Source: a virus | DNA: 54,217 nucleotides | IMG/VR virus record: IMGVR_UViG_3300039448_000022 | Span: 1 to 54,217 of that record | Direction: 5' to 3' (one strand) | Shown: positions 6,819-15,077 of the stretch, piece by piece | How positions within the stretch are numbered: position 1 is the first letter of the stretch | Layout: every line of letters starts with the position of its first letter | The notes under the pieces: generated by a model | Databases searched by the model: none | The model's input: only the letters and a program-made list of their open reading frames with translations | Told to the model about the DNA's origin: nothing | Position numbers and translations under genes: made by a program

Positions 6819-7708
6819 GTATTATTCGCAGGGGCGCTCCGCTAAATAGAAATTTCTATATTCTGGATAAAGCTATCTCTGAAGATTCTCGCCTGTCGTT
6901 TGAAGCTCGCGGATTGCTTATTTTTTTACTCGGCAAGCCAGACACTTGGCAGGTAAGTATTCAGCATTTGGTCAATGAAAGTCCTGCAGGCAAAGATAAA
7001 ATTGCTCGCATGCTGAAAGAATTACGCACGGTTGGTTATATAACTTGTGAACGTCAGCATGGTGAAAAAGGGAAGATTGCAGGATTTATTTATACAGTTT
7101 TTGAATTCGCACAGCCACAACCGGAAAACCCGGATATGGACAAACCACAACCGGAAAAACCGGTTATGGATAAGCCACAACCGGAAAAACCGGATGCGGA
7201 AAACCCGGAGCCGGTTAAGCCAGCTACGGCTAATCCGCTACTAGTAAGTACTGATATTAATCAAGAACTGAGTTTAGTAAATACAAACACAAAGGCTTCG
7301 CCTTCTCTGTCTGGTTCGAAAAAAACAAATATCAGCTTCAATCGCGAAGACCACGATTTTTCGGCGTGGTCTGACGCAGGTATCACGGATCAAGTTATTG
7401 ACCGCTGGTTACTTAATCGACAAACAAAAAACAACCCTGTGTCACCTTTGGATATTTCTAAAAATCTTAAGGAAGTTGTTATTGCGAAAGATCAATTTCC
7501 AGATTTATCAATCAACTCTCTGATGACTGAATGTGTGATAGCCGGTTGGGCCTTGATTAAATCTGAATGGATCTTTGAACGACTAAAAATTCATGAGAAT
7601 AAGAATAAAGAACAGGATCATTACTTAACTGCTGAAGCATCTATGCAGCGATTGACGGACACGTCATGGGGTGAAGACGCTCCGAGGGATGGCCATGCTC
7701 AAAATTAA
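6815..7708 (+). CDS. Phage replication initiator-like protein
   Basis: 297 residues from the GTG at 6815, chosen because GAGAGG lies eight bases upstream and the start overlaps the HNH stop. Residues about 1-95 form a winged-helix domain (RGLLIFLLGKPDTWQVSIQH, then AGKDKIARMLKELRTVGYI) typical of phage replication proteins. A Pro/Lys repeat region follows (about 100-140, ten-residue units PQPEKPVMDK), then a helical C-terminal domain that may contact a helicase. The DNA encoding the repeats carries three 30-bp direct repeats that could be the origin, as in lambda O. Confidence 0.65.
   Translation: MSIIRRGAPLNRNFYILDKAISEDSRLSFEARGLLIFLLGKPDTWQVSIQHLVNESPAGKDKIARMLKELRTVGYITCERQHGEKGKIAGFIYTVFEFAQPQPENPDMDKPQPEKPVMDKPQPEKPDAENPEPVKPATANPLLVSTDINQELSLVNTNTKASPSLSGSKKTNISFNREDHDFSAWSDAGITDQVIDRWLLNRQTKNNPVSPLDISKNLKEVVIAKDQFPDLSINSLMTECVIAGWALIKSEWIFERLKIHENKNKEQDHYLTAEASMQRLTDTSWGEDAPRDGHAQN
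7115..7204 (+). repeat. Three 30-bp direct repeats, candidate origin iterons
   Basis: Units begin at 7115, 7145 and 7175 with CCACAACCGGAAAA and differ at a few positions; each contains two CCGG boxes. In unit 2 they form AACCGG-AAAAA-CCGGTT, a perfect inverted repeat. Lambda O carries its own iterons inside the gene, so an origin here is plausible but not shown. The alternative is a simple repeat encoding a Pro-rich linker. Confidence 0.55.
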
Positions 7709-8231
7709 AGTTAACGACATCGTAAAAACCAATATTGGCACACTGGCCACCGTGGTCAGTGACCTTGAAGCTGGAATGTTTTTAATTCGCTCCGAAGCGG
7801 GTGAGGTTCAAGCGTGGGACGGCTACATGCTAACCGTAGTTCATTCGGCAGTATCGATGACTAAACACTATTCGCTTCATGAGTGGATTGGTTTAACGAC
7901 CTTGCAGCGCATGGCAGTTATGTCGATCACTGTTGATAGCAAAACTGAGCAATTTAGTGACGAATTTGCATATTACGTTATGAAAAAAATTAACCAAGCC
8001 TGTTTTACCGCATTTGTGCGCGAATCCTACTCACGACTAAAAACACACAAGGTCTTCGGTAGTAAGGCAATTTTCGAAGCTCTGCGCTGGGATCGTCATC
8101 GTATCGGTGACGCTGGTGAAGAATACAAAATAAACAATAAATTTACTGCTGATGTTGCGCGTCTGGCCATGGTGATTTTTGCACCCGACTTAGACGGATT
8201 TTTCGTAACACGACATCGCAAGGTTGCTTAA
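7695..8231 (+). CDS. Unknown phage protein in the replication operon
   Basis: 178 residues from the ATG at 7695, chosen because GAGGG lies eight bases upstream; an ATG at 7689 is also possible. The first 50 residues are beta-rich (VNDIVKTNIGTLATVVSD) and could be a small SH3-like fold. The rest is helical, with RLKTHKVFGSKAIFEALRWD. I recognise no family. It overlaps the replication gene by 14 bp and precedes the methyltransferase, so it is in the same transcript. Confidence 0.6.
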   Translation: MLKIKVNDIVKTNIGTLATVVSDLEAGMFLIRSEAGEVQAWDGYMLTVVHSAVSMTKHYSLHEWIGLTTLQRMAVMSITVDSKTEQFSDEFAYYVMKKINQACFTAFVRESYSRLKTHKVFGSKAIFEALRWDRHRIGDAGEEYKINNKFTADVARLAMVIFAPDLDGFFVTRHRKVA

Positions 8232-8241
8232 AGGGATTTAT

Positions 8242-9633
8242 ATGATCGCATTCAATAACAACTCTGGGCAGTTATCACTACACCTACCGAAGAAGATACG
8301 TGTTGATAATTTCTCTGGCGGGGGTGGTGCAAGTACGGGGATTGAAATGGGGACTGGTGAGCCGGTGGATATTGCTGTTAATCACAATAACAAAGCGCTG
8401 GGTATGCACTGCATGAACCATCCTTATGCTCGACATTACAGCGAGTCGGTCTGGGATATTGACCCGGTTAAGGCATGCTCTGGGCGTGAGGTTGAAATTG
8501 CATGGTTCTCACCTGACTGCACTCACCACTCAAAAGCGAAAGGGAGCGCACCTAAAAGTAAGGACGTTCGTGGCTTGGCATGGGTTGCTGTTAATTGGAT
8601 GCTGAGGGTAAGACCTGAAATAGTTCCGCTTGAAAACGTTGAAGAGTTCAAGAAGTGGGGACCGCTTGATAGCTCTGGCAATGTGATCGATGAGCGTGTT
8701 GGTGAAACCTTTGAAGCTTTCGTGAAAATCATTACTACCGGGATTAATGAAGATCATCCAGGTTACTTGGAATGTCTTGAGTTCTTAAAAATAGACCTTG
8801 GTGCTCCTGATGCAAAGCGTTTGGCTCGTGGCCTTGGCTACATAACTGATTACAAAGAACTTAAAGCTTGTGATTTTGGCGCTCCGACAACGCGCAACCG
8901 ATTTTTCCAAGTTTCTCGCTGCGATGGATTTCCAGTTGCTTGGCCAGAGCCTACACATGGTGGCGGTTTATTACCTTATCGCACGGCGGCAGAATGTATT
9001 GATTGGAGCATACCAGTAAAGTCAATTTTTGACCGCCGTAAGCCTTTAGTTGAAAACACGTTGGTTCGTATAGCCCGTGGCATTAAGCGTTTTGTAGTTG
9101 AGACTGATAATCCATTTTTCGTGGAAACTCCGCCTCCAGGAATGTCACTAGATAACCGCGTGAAGGTGGCAGCGTTTATTGCAAAAAATTACGGTGGTAA
9201 TTACACCGGTCCCGGTTTGGACGTTCGCCAGCCATTAAGCACGATTACAACGGTTGATCATCATTCAATAGTTTATGCATTTTTTATTAAGTATTACTCC
9301 AAGGGAGGGCAGTGGGCATCGCTACATGACCCAATGCACACTATTCCCACTAAGGACCGGTTTGGCTTGGTTCTTATCAAGGTTGATGGTGAAACATATC
9401 AGATGGTTGATATTGCAACGAGGGGTATGCAGCCGAAAGAACTCTATAAGGCTCAAGGCTTTCCAGAAGGTTATATCCATGACAAATGGGTGGATCAAGA
9501 TGGCGTTGTTCGTCCTTTGTCAAAAGCTGATCAAGTTTATATGTGCGGGAATAGCGTCTCTCCTTTGGTTGCTAAGGCCGTAATACAGGCAAATATCAAT
9601 ATTAAAAAAACACGTTCTCGGAGTGCGGCATGA
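8242..9633 (+). CDS. DNA (cytosine-5) methyltransferase
   Basis: 463 residues from ATG 8242 (AAAGGG ribosome site). Motif I is FSGGGGASTGIE (24-35). The catalytic Cys is C93 in FSPDCTHHSKAKG, a PDC variant of the usual PCQ. Motif VI is ENVEEF (131-136), motif VIII is APTTRNRFF and motif X is MCGNSVSP near the end. It transfers methyl groups to C5 of cytosine, probably hiding phage DNA from host restriction or marking replication sites. No cognate nuclease lies beside it, so it looks like an orphan enzyme. Confidence 0.92.
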   Translation: MIAFNNNSGQLSLHLPKKIRVDNFSGGGGASTGIEMGTGEPVDIAVNHNNKALGMHCMNHPYARHYSESVWDIDPVKACSGREVEIAWFSPDCTHHSKAKGSAPKSKDVRGLAWVAVNWMLRVRPEIVPLENVEEFKKWGPLDSSGNVIDERVGETFEAFVKIITTGINEDHPGYLECLEFLKIDLGAPDAKRLARGLGYITDYKELKACDFGAPTTRNRFFQVSRCDGFPVAWPEPTHGGGLLPYRTAAECIDWSIPVKSIFDRRKPLVENTLVRIARGIKRFVVETDNPFFVETPPPGMSLDNRVKVAAFIAKNYGGNYTGPGLDVRQPLSTITTVDHHSIVYAFFIKYYSKGGQWASLHDPMHTIPTKDRFGLVLIKVDGETYQMVDIATRGMQPKELYKAQGFPEGYIHDKWVDQDGVVRPLSKADQVYMCGNSVSPLVAKAVIQANINIKKTRSRSAA

Positions 9634-10316
9634 TCAATATGAAATCACGAGTGTTGGAAGTCATTAAAGAGCTGAAAGAAACCAAGCTTGTAGGTCTCTC
9701 CATGGCGCTTGCAGTCAACATCAAAAATAAAGAGCTAAAACAGTCACTTGATGACCTTCTTCAAGAAGGTTTGATTACTTGCGACAACATGAATCGTTAT
9801 CGGTTAGCTCGTGTTGTTCCAAAGCCAGCGGTTATAAAAGCGCCGAAAAAAGTACCAGAGCCAAAGCCAGAGCCAAAGCCAAAGCCAGAGCCAAAGCCAG
9901 AGCCAAAGCCAGAGCCAGAGCCAGAGCCAGAGCCGGAGGTTCCATACGTCGCTGTAACGGAGCCACTAAAGAACACGTTGAATACGTTGAAAGATGGTTT
10001 TTCTTCTTCTGAAGCGACAAGTGAAACAGCGACTTTAGTGCCAGTGATTCCAGCAATAAAGTCAGACGATATTGAAATTCCAGTTTTTATTAAACCTAAA
10101 ACAGTGGTGCAAGTTATGCCTAAATTTGAAAGCTGCAATGACCTTGAAACAGTTATTCAGCGCATGGAACGCCGTTTGAATATGAGTGGCGTAGATCGTT
10201 ATGAAGATAAAGTGACGGTTCTTACACGCTTGGCGTCATCGAGTCCAGCGCCGGTTAGGCAGCTACTGGATGACATCGCGGAAGATCTTCGCGAGCGTGA
10301 GAACTCTCATGGATAA
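9630..10316 (+). CDS. Winged-helix protein with PEPKP repeat linker
   Basis: 228 residues. An N-terminal winged-helix-like domain (about 5-58, with LSMALAVNIKNKELKQSLDD and LLQEGLITCD) is joined by a long Pro/Glu/Lys linker (about 75-103, PEPKP units) to an unknown C-terminal domain (about 150-228). The start overlaps the methyltransferase stop as ATGA. A DNA-binding protein of the replication module is likely. The linker encodes a hexanucleotide repeat prone to slippage. Confidence 0.6.
   Translation: MINMKSRVLEVIKELKETKLVGLSMALAVNIKNKELKQSLDDLLQEGLITCDNMNRYRLARVVPKPAVIKAPKKVPEPKPEPKPKPEPKPEPKPEPEPEPEPEVPYVAVTEPLKNTLNTLKDGFSSSEATSETATLVPVIPAIKSDDIEIPVFIKPKTVVQVMPKFESCNDLETVIQRMERRLNMSGVDRYEDKVTVLTRLASSSPAPVRQLLDDIAEDLRERENSHG
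9857..9935 (+). repeat. Hexanucleotide repeat in coding sequence
   Basis: About thirteen tandem copies of GAGCCA or AAGCCA encode the Glu/Lys-Pro linker of the preceding gene. Because the unit is six bases, copy-number change lengthens or shortens the linker without a frameshift. Confidence 0.8.
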
Positions 10317-10557
10317 AGTAATTGTTCCTCTGTTTTATTTTTCTCGGGTTCGTCGATCAGACCGTGCCGAGATAATTAGGCGGATGGCAGTTATACCTCA
10401 GGACAGGCAGCAAGAGGTCGCAAACGAGTATTCACGAATTTACAACAGGGTTCGTCAAGATTCTGGGATTTGGGAGGCGAGGGCAGAAGCAAATAAATAT
10501 CTTTCGTCTGTAGCTAATCCGTATCGAGACGAATTGAAAAAGATGAGGTCTGCGTAA
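10309..10557 (+). CDS. Small phage protein, unknown function
   Basis: 82 residues from ATG 10309, which overlaps the upstream gene's end by eight bases; a longer in-frame start is less likely. It is basic and helical (RVRRSDRAEIIRRMAVIPQD, then EARAEANKYLSSVANPYR). I recognise no family. Its stop overlaps the NinB start as TAATG, so it is translated together with it. Confidence 0.6.
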   Translation: MDKVIVPLFYFSRVRRSDRAEIIRRMAVIPQDRQQEVANEYSRIYNRVRQDSGIWEARAEANKYLSSVANPYRDELKKMRSA

Positions 10558-11042
10558 TGGCAAAAGAAATTATTATTCGCCCCGACTCAAGCGCAGCGGA
10601 AAAGTTTTCTATCTTGAAAGGTTTGCTTATTGAAGGGCTTAAGGGCGGTCCTATTTCGGTTGTTATCAGTCGATTAAGCAAAACACGGGCACAAGAGAAA
10701 AAATTTAACGCAATGATTGTCGACATACAGAAACAGGTGTTGGTCTATGGCAAGTCGTTTGAATTTGATACTTGGAAGGCAAAGCTAGTCTTTCAGTTTG
10801 AACAAGAGCTTCACGGAATGGGACTGAAGCTGAGACATCCTGGTCGGATAACGACTTCAATAGATGGTCAGCACATGATTTCCATAAGGCCAAGTACGAA
10901 AAAATTCAGTATTGAAGAAGGCTCTATGTTTATTGAATTTTTGTACATGCAGGGTGTTGAAATGAATGTTAATTGGCCTGCTAAGCAAGTGCAGATTGCA
11001 GCTGCTGAACGACAGAGGCTTGAGAACCGGAGGGCAGCATGA
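10557..11042 (+). CDS. ninB: NinB/Orf-like recombination protein
   Basis: 161 residues with the NinB pattern: KTRAQEKKFNAMIVDIQKQV (about 42-61), then FDTWKAKLVFQF, and the C-terminal STKKFSIEEGSMFIEFLYMQ (about 113-132). Lambda Orf (NinB) binds single-stranded DNA and SSB and replaces host RecFOR in loading a recombinase. It lies upstream of the RuvC-like and SSB genes and complements the Rad52-like protein of the leftward operon. Identification is from motif shape; the N-terminal 35 residues are less typical. Confidence 0.75.
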   Translation: MAKEIIIRPDSSAAEKFSILKGLLIEGLKGGPISVVISRLSKTRAQEKKFNAMIVDIQKQVLVYGKSFEFDTWKAKLVFQFEQELHGMGLKLRHPGRITTSIDGQHMISIRPSTKKFSIEEGSMFIEFLYMQGVEMNVNWPAKQVQIAAAERQRLENRRAA

Positions 11043-11428
11043 CGTTACCAACAGAACTTGTCGGGGCATTTATATGTGCTGTGGTTGAGGTTGCTGTCTC
11101 ATGGAGCCTTGTTAAGGACACTATTTTGTATGCGGGGTCTTTTAAAAAAAGCACTGAAGATTATCAGGGTCGCTCACTTGATCCAGAACGACTTAGGTCT
11201 GCATTCGTTAATTATGAAACTTTACTTTCTGACTTTTCCTTTAGTCATGAGGAGAGGATTATTTTTTTGAAGATCGTTCCTGAGATTGAATGGTACCCCG
11301 AACATAGGGCTGCAATTATCGATAAGGTTAATGACTTGGTAACTCAGGAAAAGTGGAAGGGGGTGCCGACTGAAACATTATTCCGTGCAGCTTTCAATGA
11401 ACTCGTTGAAGGCGGAACTATTCAATGA
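11039..11428 (+). CDS. Unknown middle-operon protein
   Basis: 129 residues with an N-terminal hydrophobic stretch (VGAFICAVVEVAVSWSLV, about 8-25) and a helical acidic remainder (EERIIFLKIVPEIEWYPEHR). The start overlaps the NinB stop as ATGA and its stop overlaps the next start as ATGA. I recognise no family; the hydrophobic part may be a buried helix or a membrane anchor. Confidence 0.55.
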   Translation: MTLPTELVGAFICAVVEVAVSWSLVKDTILYAGSFKKSTEDYQGRSLDPERLRSAFVNYETLLSDFSFSHEERIIFLKIVPEIEWYPEHRAAIIDKVNDLVTQEKWKGVPTETLFRAAFNELVEGGTIQ

Positions 11429-11685
11429 AAGAACACGCAGAACTCACAGACATGCAGCGCAATGTGTATGACTTCATGGTGCGAGGTTTGATAGCAGATC
11501 AGCGAATTCCGACGATTCAGGATATTCAAGCTAGGTTTGGTTTTGCTTCGGGTAATGCAGCTTCAGCACATTTAAAAGCACTGGTTAAAAAAGGCTATCT
11601 AGTATCTAGGAAGAAGGGCGGGCGCTCACCCTACAAAATAGCCGGTGCAATCATTAACGTCAGCATAAACGGGAATTCAATATGA
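11425..11685 (+). CDS. Stand-alone LexA-type DNA-binding domain
   Basis: 86 residues matching the LexA N-terminal winged helix along its length: LTDMQRNVYDFMVRGL, then IPTIQDIQARFGFASGNAAS, then AHLKALVKKGYL. There is no S24 peptidase part, so it cannot be cleaved through RecA. It could occupy LexA-like boxes permanently or act as a dedicated phage regulator. It is coupled to both neighbours by ATGA overlaps in the recombination part of the operon. Confidence 0.75.
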   Translation: MKEHAELTDMQRNVYDFMVRGLIADQRIPTIQDIQARFGFASGNAASAHLKALVKKGYLVSRKKGGRSPYKIAGAIINVSINGNSI

Positions 11686-12329
11686 GATCCATACAGACGA
11701 CTGTAAATGGCCGTCCTTCGACCATGGCAGTTAAAGAGCCATTTGTTCACAACCGAACGTTGATTGCCATTGATCCCGATAGCGAAAAGTCAGGCGTTGC
11801 ACTAATTAAGCAGGGCCACATTGAAAGCCTAACCTCGCAAGACCTCTTTGCGCTGATGGTGTCAGCAAGAGAGTGGAAGGAAAGCGGTTTTTTAGTGTTG
11901 CTTGAAGATATCGACAATAACAAGCCTACGTTCAAGAAAGGGCAAAAAGAGAAAGTATCAAATGCTATTTCGCGTTGCGTTGGACGTGCTCAGGACGCAG
12001 CTAGAAATATCCGAAAAATACTTGAACGTGAATCTGTTGAGTATGTGCTCGTTGAACCGCTGCGGATTCCTGAAAAACGCCGCGCTAAGGATGACGCCAC
12101 TTTCTTCAATGATTTAACAGGGTGGGAAGGGCGCACAAACCAAGACAAGCGTGATGCTGCACTGCTGGGGCTGTATGGCCTTCCAAATAACTACAAAACG
12201 TGTGATGTGAATCATGTTTTTACTGGTGGTGTATGCCGAACCTGTGCGATGCAAGAGAACAAGAAGCGCGCTCAAAAAGCCCGAAGAGATATGAAAAAGA
12301 AGAAAAAAGAGGCACTTAAGAATGCTTGA
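11682..12329 (+). CDS. RuvC-like Holliday junction resolvase
   Basis: 215 residues. An RNase H-like fold is indicated by LIAIDPDSEKSGVALI (about 27-42, first acidic residue), LLEDIDN (about 72-78, second) and KRDAALLGL (about 156-164, third). This is the acidic trio of RuvC-type nucleases, with a conserved GRAQDAARNIRKIL helix. It would cut four-way junctions before packaging. The basic Lys/Arg-rich tail (about 195-215) probably adds DNA binding, and a CDVNH/CRTC cysteine cluster (about 175-192) may hold zinc. Confidence 0.65.
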   Translation: MRSIQTTVNGRPSTMAVKEPFVHNRTLIAIDPDSEKSGVALIKQGHIESLTSQDLFALMVSAREWKESGFLVLLEDIDNNKPTFKKGQKEKVSNAISRCVGRAQDAARNIRKILERESVEYVLVEPLRIPEKRRAKDDATFFNDLTGWEGRTNQDKRDAALLGLYGLPNNYKTCDVNHVFTGGVCRTCAMQENKKRAQKARRDMKKKKKEALKNA

Positions 12330-12585
12330 GGCTGCATATTCCGGCGCGACAGACTTGTTTATTTCACCAAGCAGTGTTCCTGCATTTGATTTTGATGATA
12401 CGGACGCTGTTCGTGTTGGCACGTTGAATCTAGGTGATGAATTCATCGCGATGTACACGGGTAAACATAAGGTTGTCGGGTTTACTTGTGGTCTGATTGA
12501 TGCCGAAGATTCAGAGGGGCGTGTCATGCACTTTGGCGCTACCGCTCCCGTTAAAATCATTAAAGAAGGCGTTCAGCATGATTGA
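12322..12585 (+). CDS. Unknown small protein
   Basis: 87 residues, acidic and beta-rich (VRVGTLNLGDEFIAMYTGKH and GRVMHFGATAPVKII). It overlaps the resolvase by eight bases. No family recognised. The pattern suggests a compact beta-barrel. Confidence 0.55.
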   Translation: MLEAAYSGATDLFISPSSVPAFDFDDTDAVRVGTLNLGDEFIAMYTGKHKVVGFTCGLIDAEDSEGRVMHFGATAPVKIIKEGVQHD

Positions 12586-12877
12586 ACTAACTCAGATAGA
12601 AATTGATGAAGCTTTTAAAGAAATAAAGACTGAGTGGGATCGGAATGTTGAAGCCAGTGGACAGACGGATGCAATCTTTATAGCTCTGGACACGACTGGC
12701 TTTGCTTCTGCGTTTCTGCATTCGTACCAGGTTGCAAAAGAAGTAGCTGAAAGTCACGGACTGGTGATGCCTGAGCTTGTTAAGGGGTTGGAAGTAACAA
12801 TAAGTGAGTCTGAATGCAGCTTTGAATCTGTTCAGGACGCTGAAGTTTTGAGCACTAAGACTATTGATCAGGATTGA
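12578..12877 (+). CDS. Unknown small acidic protein
   Basis: 99 residues from ATG 12578, chosen over an upstream start because GAAGG lies nine bases before it and it overlaps the previous stop by eight bases. Highly acidic and helical (IELTQIEIDEAFKEI). No family recognised. Confidence 0.55.
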   Translation: MIELTQIEIDEAFKEIKTEWDRNVEASGQTDAIFIALDTTGFASAFLHSYQVAKEVAESHGLVMPELVKGLEVTISESECSFESVQDAEVLSTKTIDQD

Positions 12878-12888
12878 GTGGGATATTT

Positions 12889-13140
12889 ATGTCTTTGTTT
12901 CAATGTTCTGAATGTGGCTGTTGTGAGAATACAGCTCTTTGCAATTACTGGATGACTAAGAAGGATCATATTTGTTCTTTCTGTGATCCGGCGATTCAAA
13001 AATGGCACGGCCAGTTTGATCGGATTTTTCTGCCAAAAGGTGAGTTTAAAACTAACAACAAGGGAAACCTTGAACACATAAGCACTGGGTCTGAAGACTT
13101 TAGGGCTTATGAAATTTCACCAGGTGAGCGCGGTAATTAG
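12889..13140 (+). CDS. Small zinc-ribbon protein
   Basis: 83 residues. CSECGCCENTALC followed by CSFCD gives two CxxC pairs, a zinc ribbon, with a short basic tail. Start at ATG 12889 after GAGTGGGA. Its role is unknown; small zinc-ribbon proteins are common in phage early regions. Confidence 0.55.
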   Translation: MSLFQCSECGCCENTALCNYWMTKKDHICSFCDPAIQKWHGQFDRIFLPKGEFKTNNKGNLEHISTGSEDFRAYEISPGERGN

Positions 13141-13148
13141 GAGGATTT

Positions 13149-13676
13149 ATGGAGACGATTTATTGGAGTACTGAAGTAGCACATGCGGACAACTCAGAAA
13201 CCATGGTCGACTTCATGGAAAACGTCAACATGCTCGACATTACTCTTGTTGATGGCACCTACGCTGAGGGCGTTAATTGCAATGGGGAAGCTTACGGCAT
13301 TCATGTGAGTGGTGATGGTGACTGTTTTAACCACAAGGCTGAATTTGAATTATTGAACGTAAAAGAAGAGGTTGCTGTTATGAGAAATGCAGATTTTGGA
13401 CAGGCGCTTGAGCATCTTAAAGCCGGTATTGGCAATAAAGCTTGGAGAGCGGATTGGGAGGCTAAGGGTATGTGGATGCTTCTCACTCCGGGGCGGGTTA
13501 TCGAGTCCTGCAAGCCGGATAGCTTTTACGACAAATGTGGGTTTGAAGCTCCGGTTAATATCTCTGGCCACTTTGATATGAGAGCAGAGAACGGGTCAAT
13601 GATTGTTGGTTGCCAGCTACAGCACGACGACTTGCTTGCGGAAGATTGGTGCTTTGAAGTTTTAGATAACGCCTGA
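13149..13676 (+). CDS. Tad2-like (DUF2829) protein with extra N-terminal domain
   Basis: 175 residues. The C-terminal 95 (about 82-173) match the DUF2829/Tad2 family: DFGQALEHLKAG, then WRADWEAKGMWMLL, then DLLAEDW at the end. Tad2 proteins bind and sequester cyclic-ADP-ribose signals made by Thoeris defence. Here an unrelated 75-residue N-terminal region precedes it, containing VNMLDITLVDGTYAEG. Anti-defence function is inferred from the family and is not visible in the sequence. A ribosome site (TTAGGAGG) precedes the start. Confidence 0.7.
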   Translation: METIYWSTEVAHADNSETMVDFMENVNMLDITLVDGTYAEGVNCNGEAYGIHVSGDGDCFNHKAEFELLNVKEEVAVMRNADFGQALEHLKAGIGNKAWRADWEAKGMWMLLTPGRVIESCKPDSFYDKCGFEAPVNISGHFDMRAENGSMIVGCQLQHDDLLAEDWCFEVLDNA

Positions 13677-13748
13677 TTAAGCGTTTTAAGTTTGATTATC
13701 AACCGCCTTGGCAGAGCCTTGGCAAACTTAAGAAAGAGGTAGTGCGAA

Positions 13749-14384
13749 ATGTCCAGATCAGTAAACAAAGTCACATTAATAGGTACTCTCGGACGCGATC
13801 CGGAAGTCCGTTATATGCCGAATGGCAACGCAGTAGCAAATATCAGCCTTGCAACCGATGAAAGCTACATGGATAAGACAACGAACCAAAAAGTCGAGCA
13901 GGCGGAATGGCACCGCATTACCGTTTATGGTCGTTTGGCAGAAATATGCCAGCAGTATTTAAAGAAAGGCGCTCGTGCGTATTTTGAAGGTAAATTGCGC
14001 ACTCGTGAGTGGGAAAAAGACGGGGTTAAGCGTTACACGACTGAAATTGTCTGTAACGACATGATGATGCTGGATAGTAGACCGCAGAGCGGTGGACAGC
14101 AGGCCGGTGGTTATCAGCAAGCACCTCAACAGCAGGCGCCTCAGCAACCGGCCGGTGGTTATCAGCAGGGCGGTTATCAGCAACAAGCCCCACAACAAGC
14201 CCCACAGCCTAGACAAGCACCTCAACAGCAAGCACCTGTTCAGCAGCCGGCCGGTGGTTATCAGCAAGCACCTCAACAGCAGGCACAAGGCGGCTATCAG
14301 CAACCAGCACCTGTTCAGCGCCCTAATGTAATGCCGACACCTAGTAACCAGTTTGATGACTTTGATGACGATATCCCCTTTTAA
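13749..14384 (+). CDS. ssb: Single-stranded DNA-binding protein
   Basis: 211 residues. The OB fold is clear: [20 protein letters not shown] at the start, then [13 protein letters not shown] and [15 protein letters not shown] Gln/Pro/Gly-rich linker of QQAPQQ units (about 115-185) leads to the acidic tail DFDDDIPF that binds replication and recombination partners. It protects single strands for the phage replisome and works with Rad52 and NinB. Confidence 0.96.
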   Translation: MSRSVNKVTLIGTLGRDPEVRYMPNGNAVANISLATDESYMDKTTNQKVEQAEWHRITVYGRLAEICQQYLKKGARAYFEGKLRTREWEKDGVKRYTTEIVCNDMMMLDSRPQSGGQQAGGYQQAPQQQAPQQPAGGYQQGGYQQQAPQQAPQPRQAPQQQAPVQQPAGGYQQAPQQQAQGGYQQPAPVQRPNVMPTPSNQFDDFDDDIPF

Positions 14385-14446
14385 CCAAGGGGAGTTTGAA
14401 GGTTTGTATTTTTTGTTAGTGGTTATTGGTGGAGCAGGATGAAAAT

Positions 14447-15076
14447 ATGACTCATGGCATTCCGAATGATAAAGCATCGCTAAATCACGAAAAGGCGGAG
14501 CTAGCAAATATGATCGGCAGGCGCATGGAAGCCGCAAGAAGATTAAGTCATTTAACTCAGGACGTGGCGGCTCACCGTCTTGGTTATAACAATAGCTCTA
14601 AACTAAGCAAGATTGAAAAATCGTCAGACACTATGAGTGTGCCTAATTACATAATTTGTCGTGCGGCCAAGCTTTATGATGTGACAACTGATTATCTTTA
14701 TGGGCTATCGGATGATTGGGAACCCAGTACGCCTCGCGATGTAAATATGTTTATTGCTCAGCTTATGGAAAAGACCACAAAGCAGAACATACAAGCCATG
14801 GCACAATTGAGTAATAAGGTTCGACTGGTTACCGAATTGGTGGAACTCATAGGTTCTGAGACATTAGAAGTTAAGGAAGCTCTTGATAGCTTCTGTGCCA
14901 TGCACCCTGAAATTGAGGATATGAGGGCCAGCAGGCTTATTAGCAGTATCAATCGGGCATACCACTCAGGCAAGGAGGCCAATAACCGCCTAGCTAGATT
15001 TAAGAAAGAGTGTAGGGAGCACTCTGTAAGTGATGAGAACCAGCTAAAACTTGAATTAACTGAAGAACGAGGGTGA
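14447..15076 (+). CDS. XRE-family transcriptional regulator
   Basis: 209 residues from ATG 14447 with an AGGATG element upstream; a GTG at 14426 is an alternative. An XRE helix-turn-helix spans about 20-85 (LTQDVAAHRLGYNNSSKLSK, then AKLYDVTTDYLYGL). The C-terminal 110 residues are helical and lack a peptidase fold. It lies between ssb and the terminase genes, so it may control the late operon. Confidence 0.8.
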   Translation: MTHGIPNDKASLNHEKAELANMIGRRMEAARRLSHLTQDVAAHRLGYNNSSKLSKIEKSSDTMSVPNYIICRAAKLYDVTTDYLYGLSDDWEPSTPRDVNMFIAQLMEKTTKQNIQAMAQLSNKVRLVTELVELIGSETLEVKEALDSFCAMHPEIEDMRASRLISSINRAYHSGKEANNRLARFKKECREHSVSDENQLKLELTEERG

Positions 15077-15077
15077 T

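Noticed and set aside
9779-10056. Ala/Arg, Gly/Ser and Leu/Ala repeat frames across the hexanucleotide repeat
   Set aside because: They are alternative readings of the PEPKP repeat and have no other support.
13959-14537. Minus-strand frame of 192 codons across ssb
   Set aside because: Shadow of the Gln/Pro repeat in ssb; Leu/Arg-rich low complexity.
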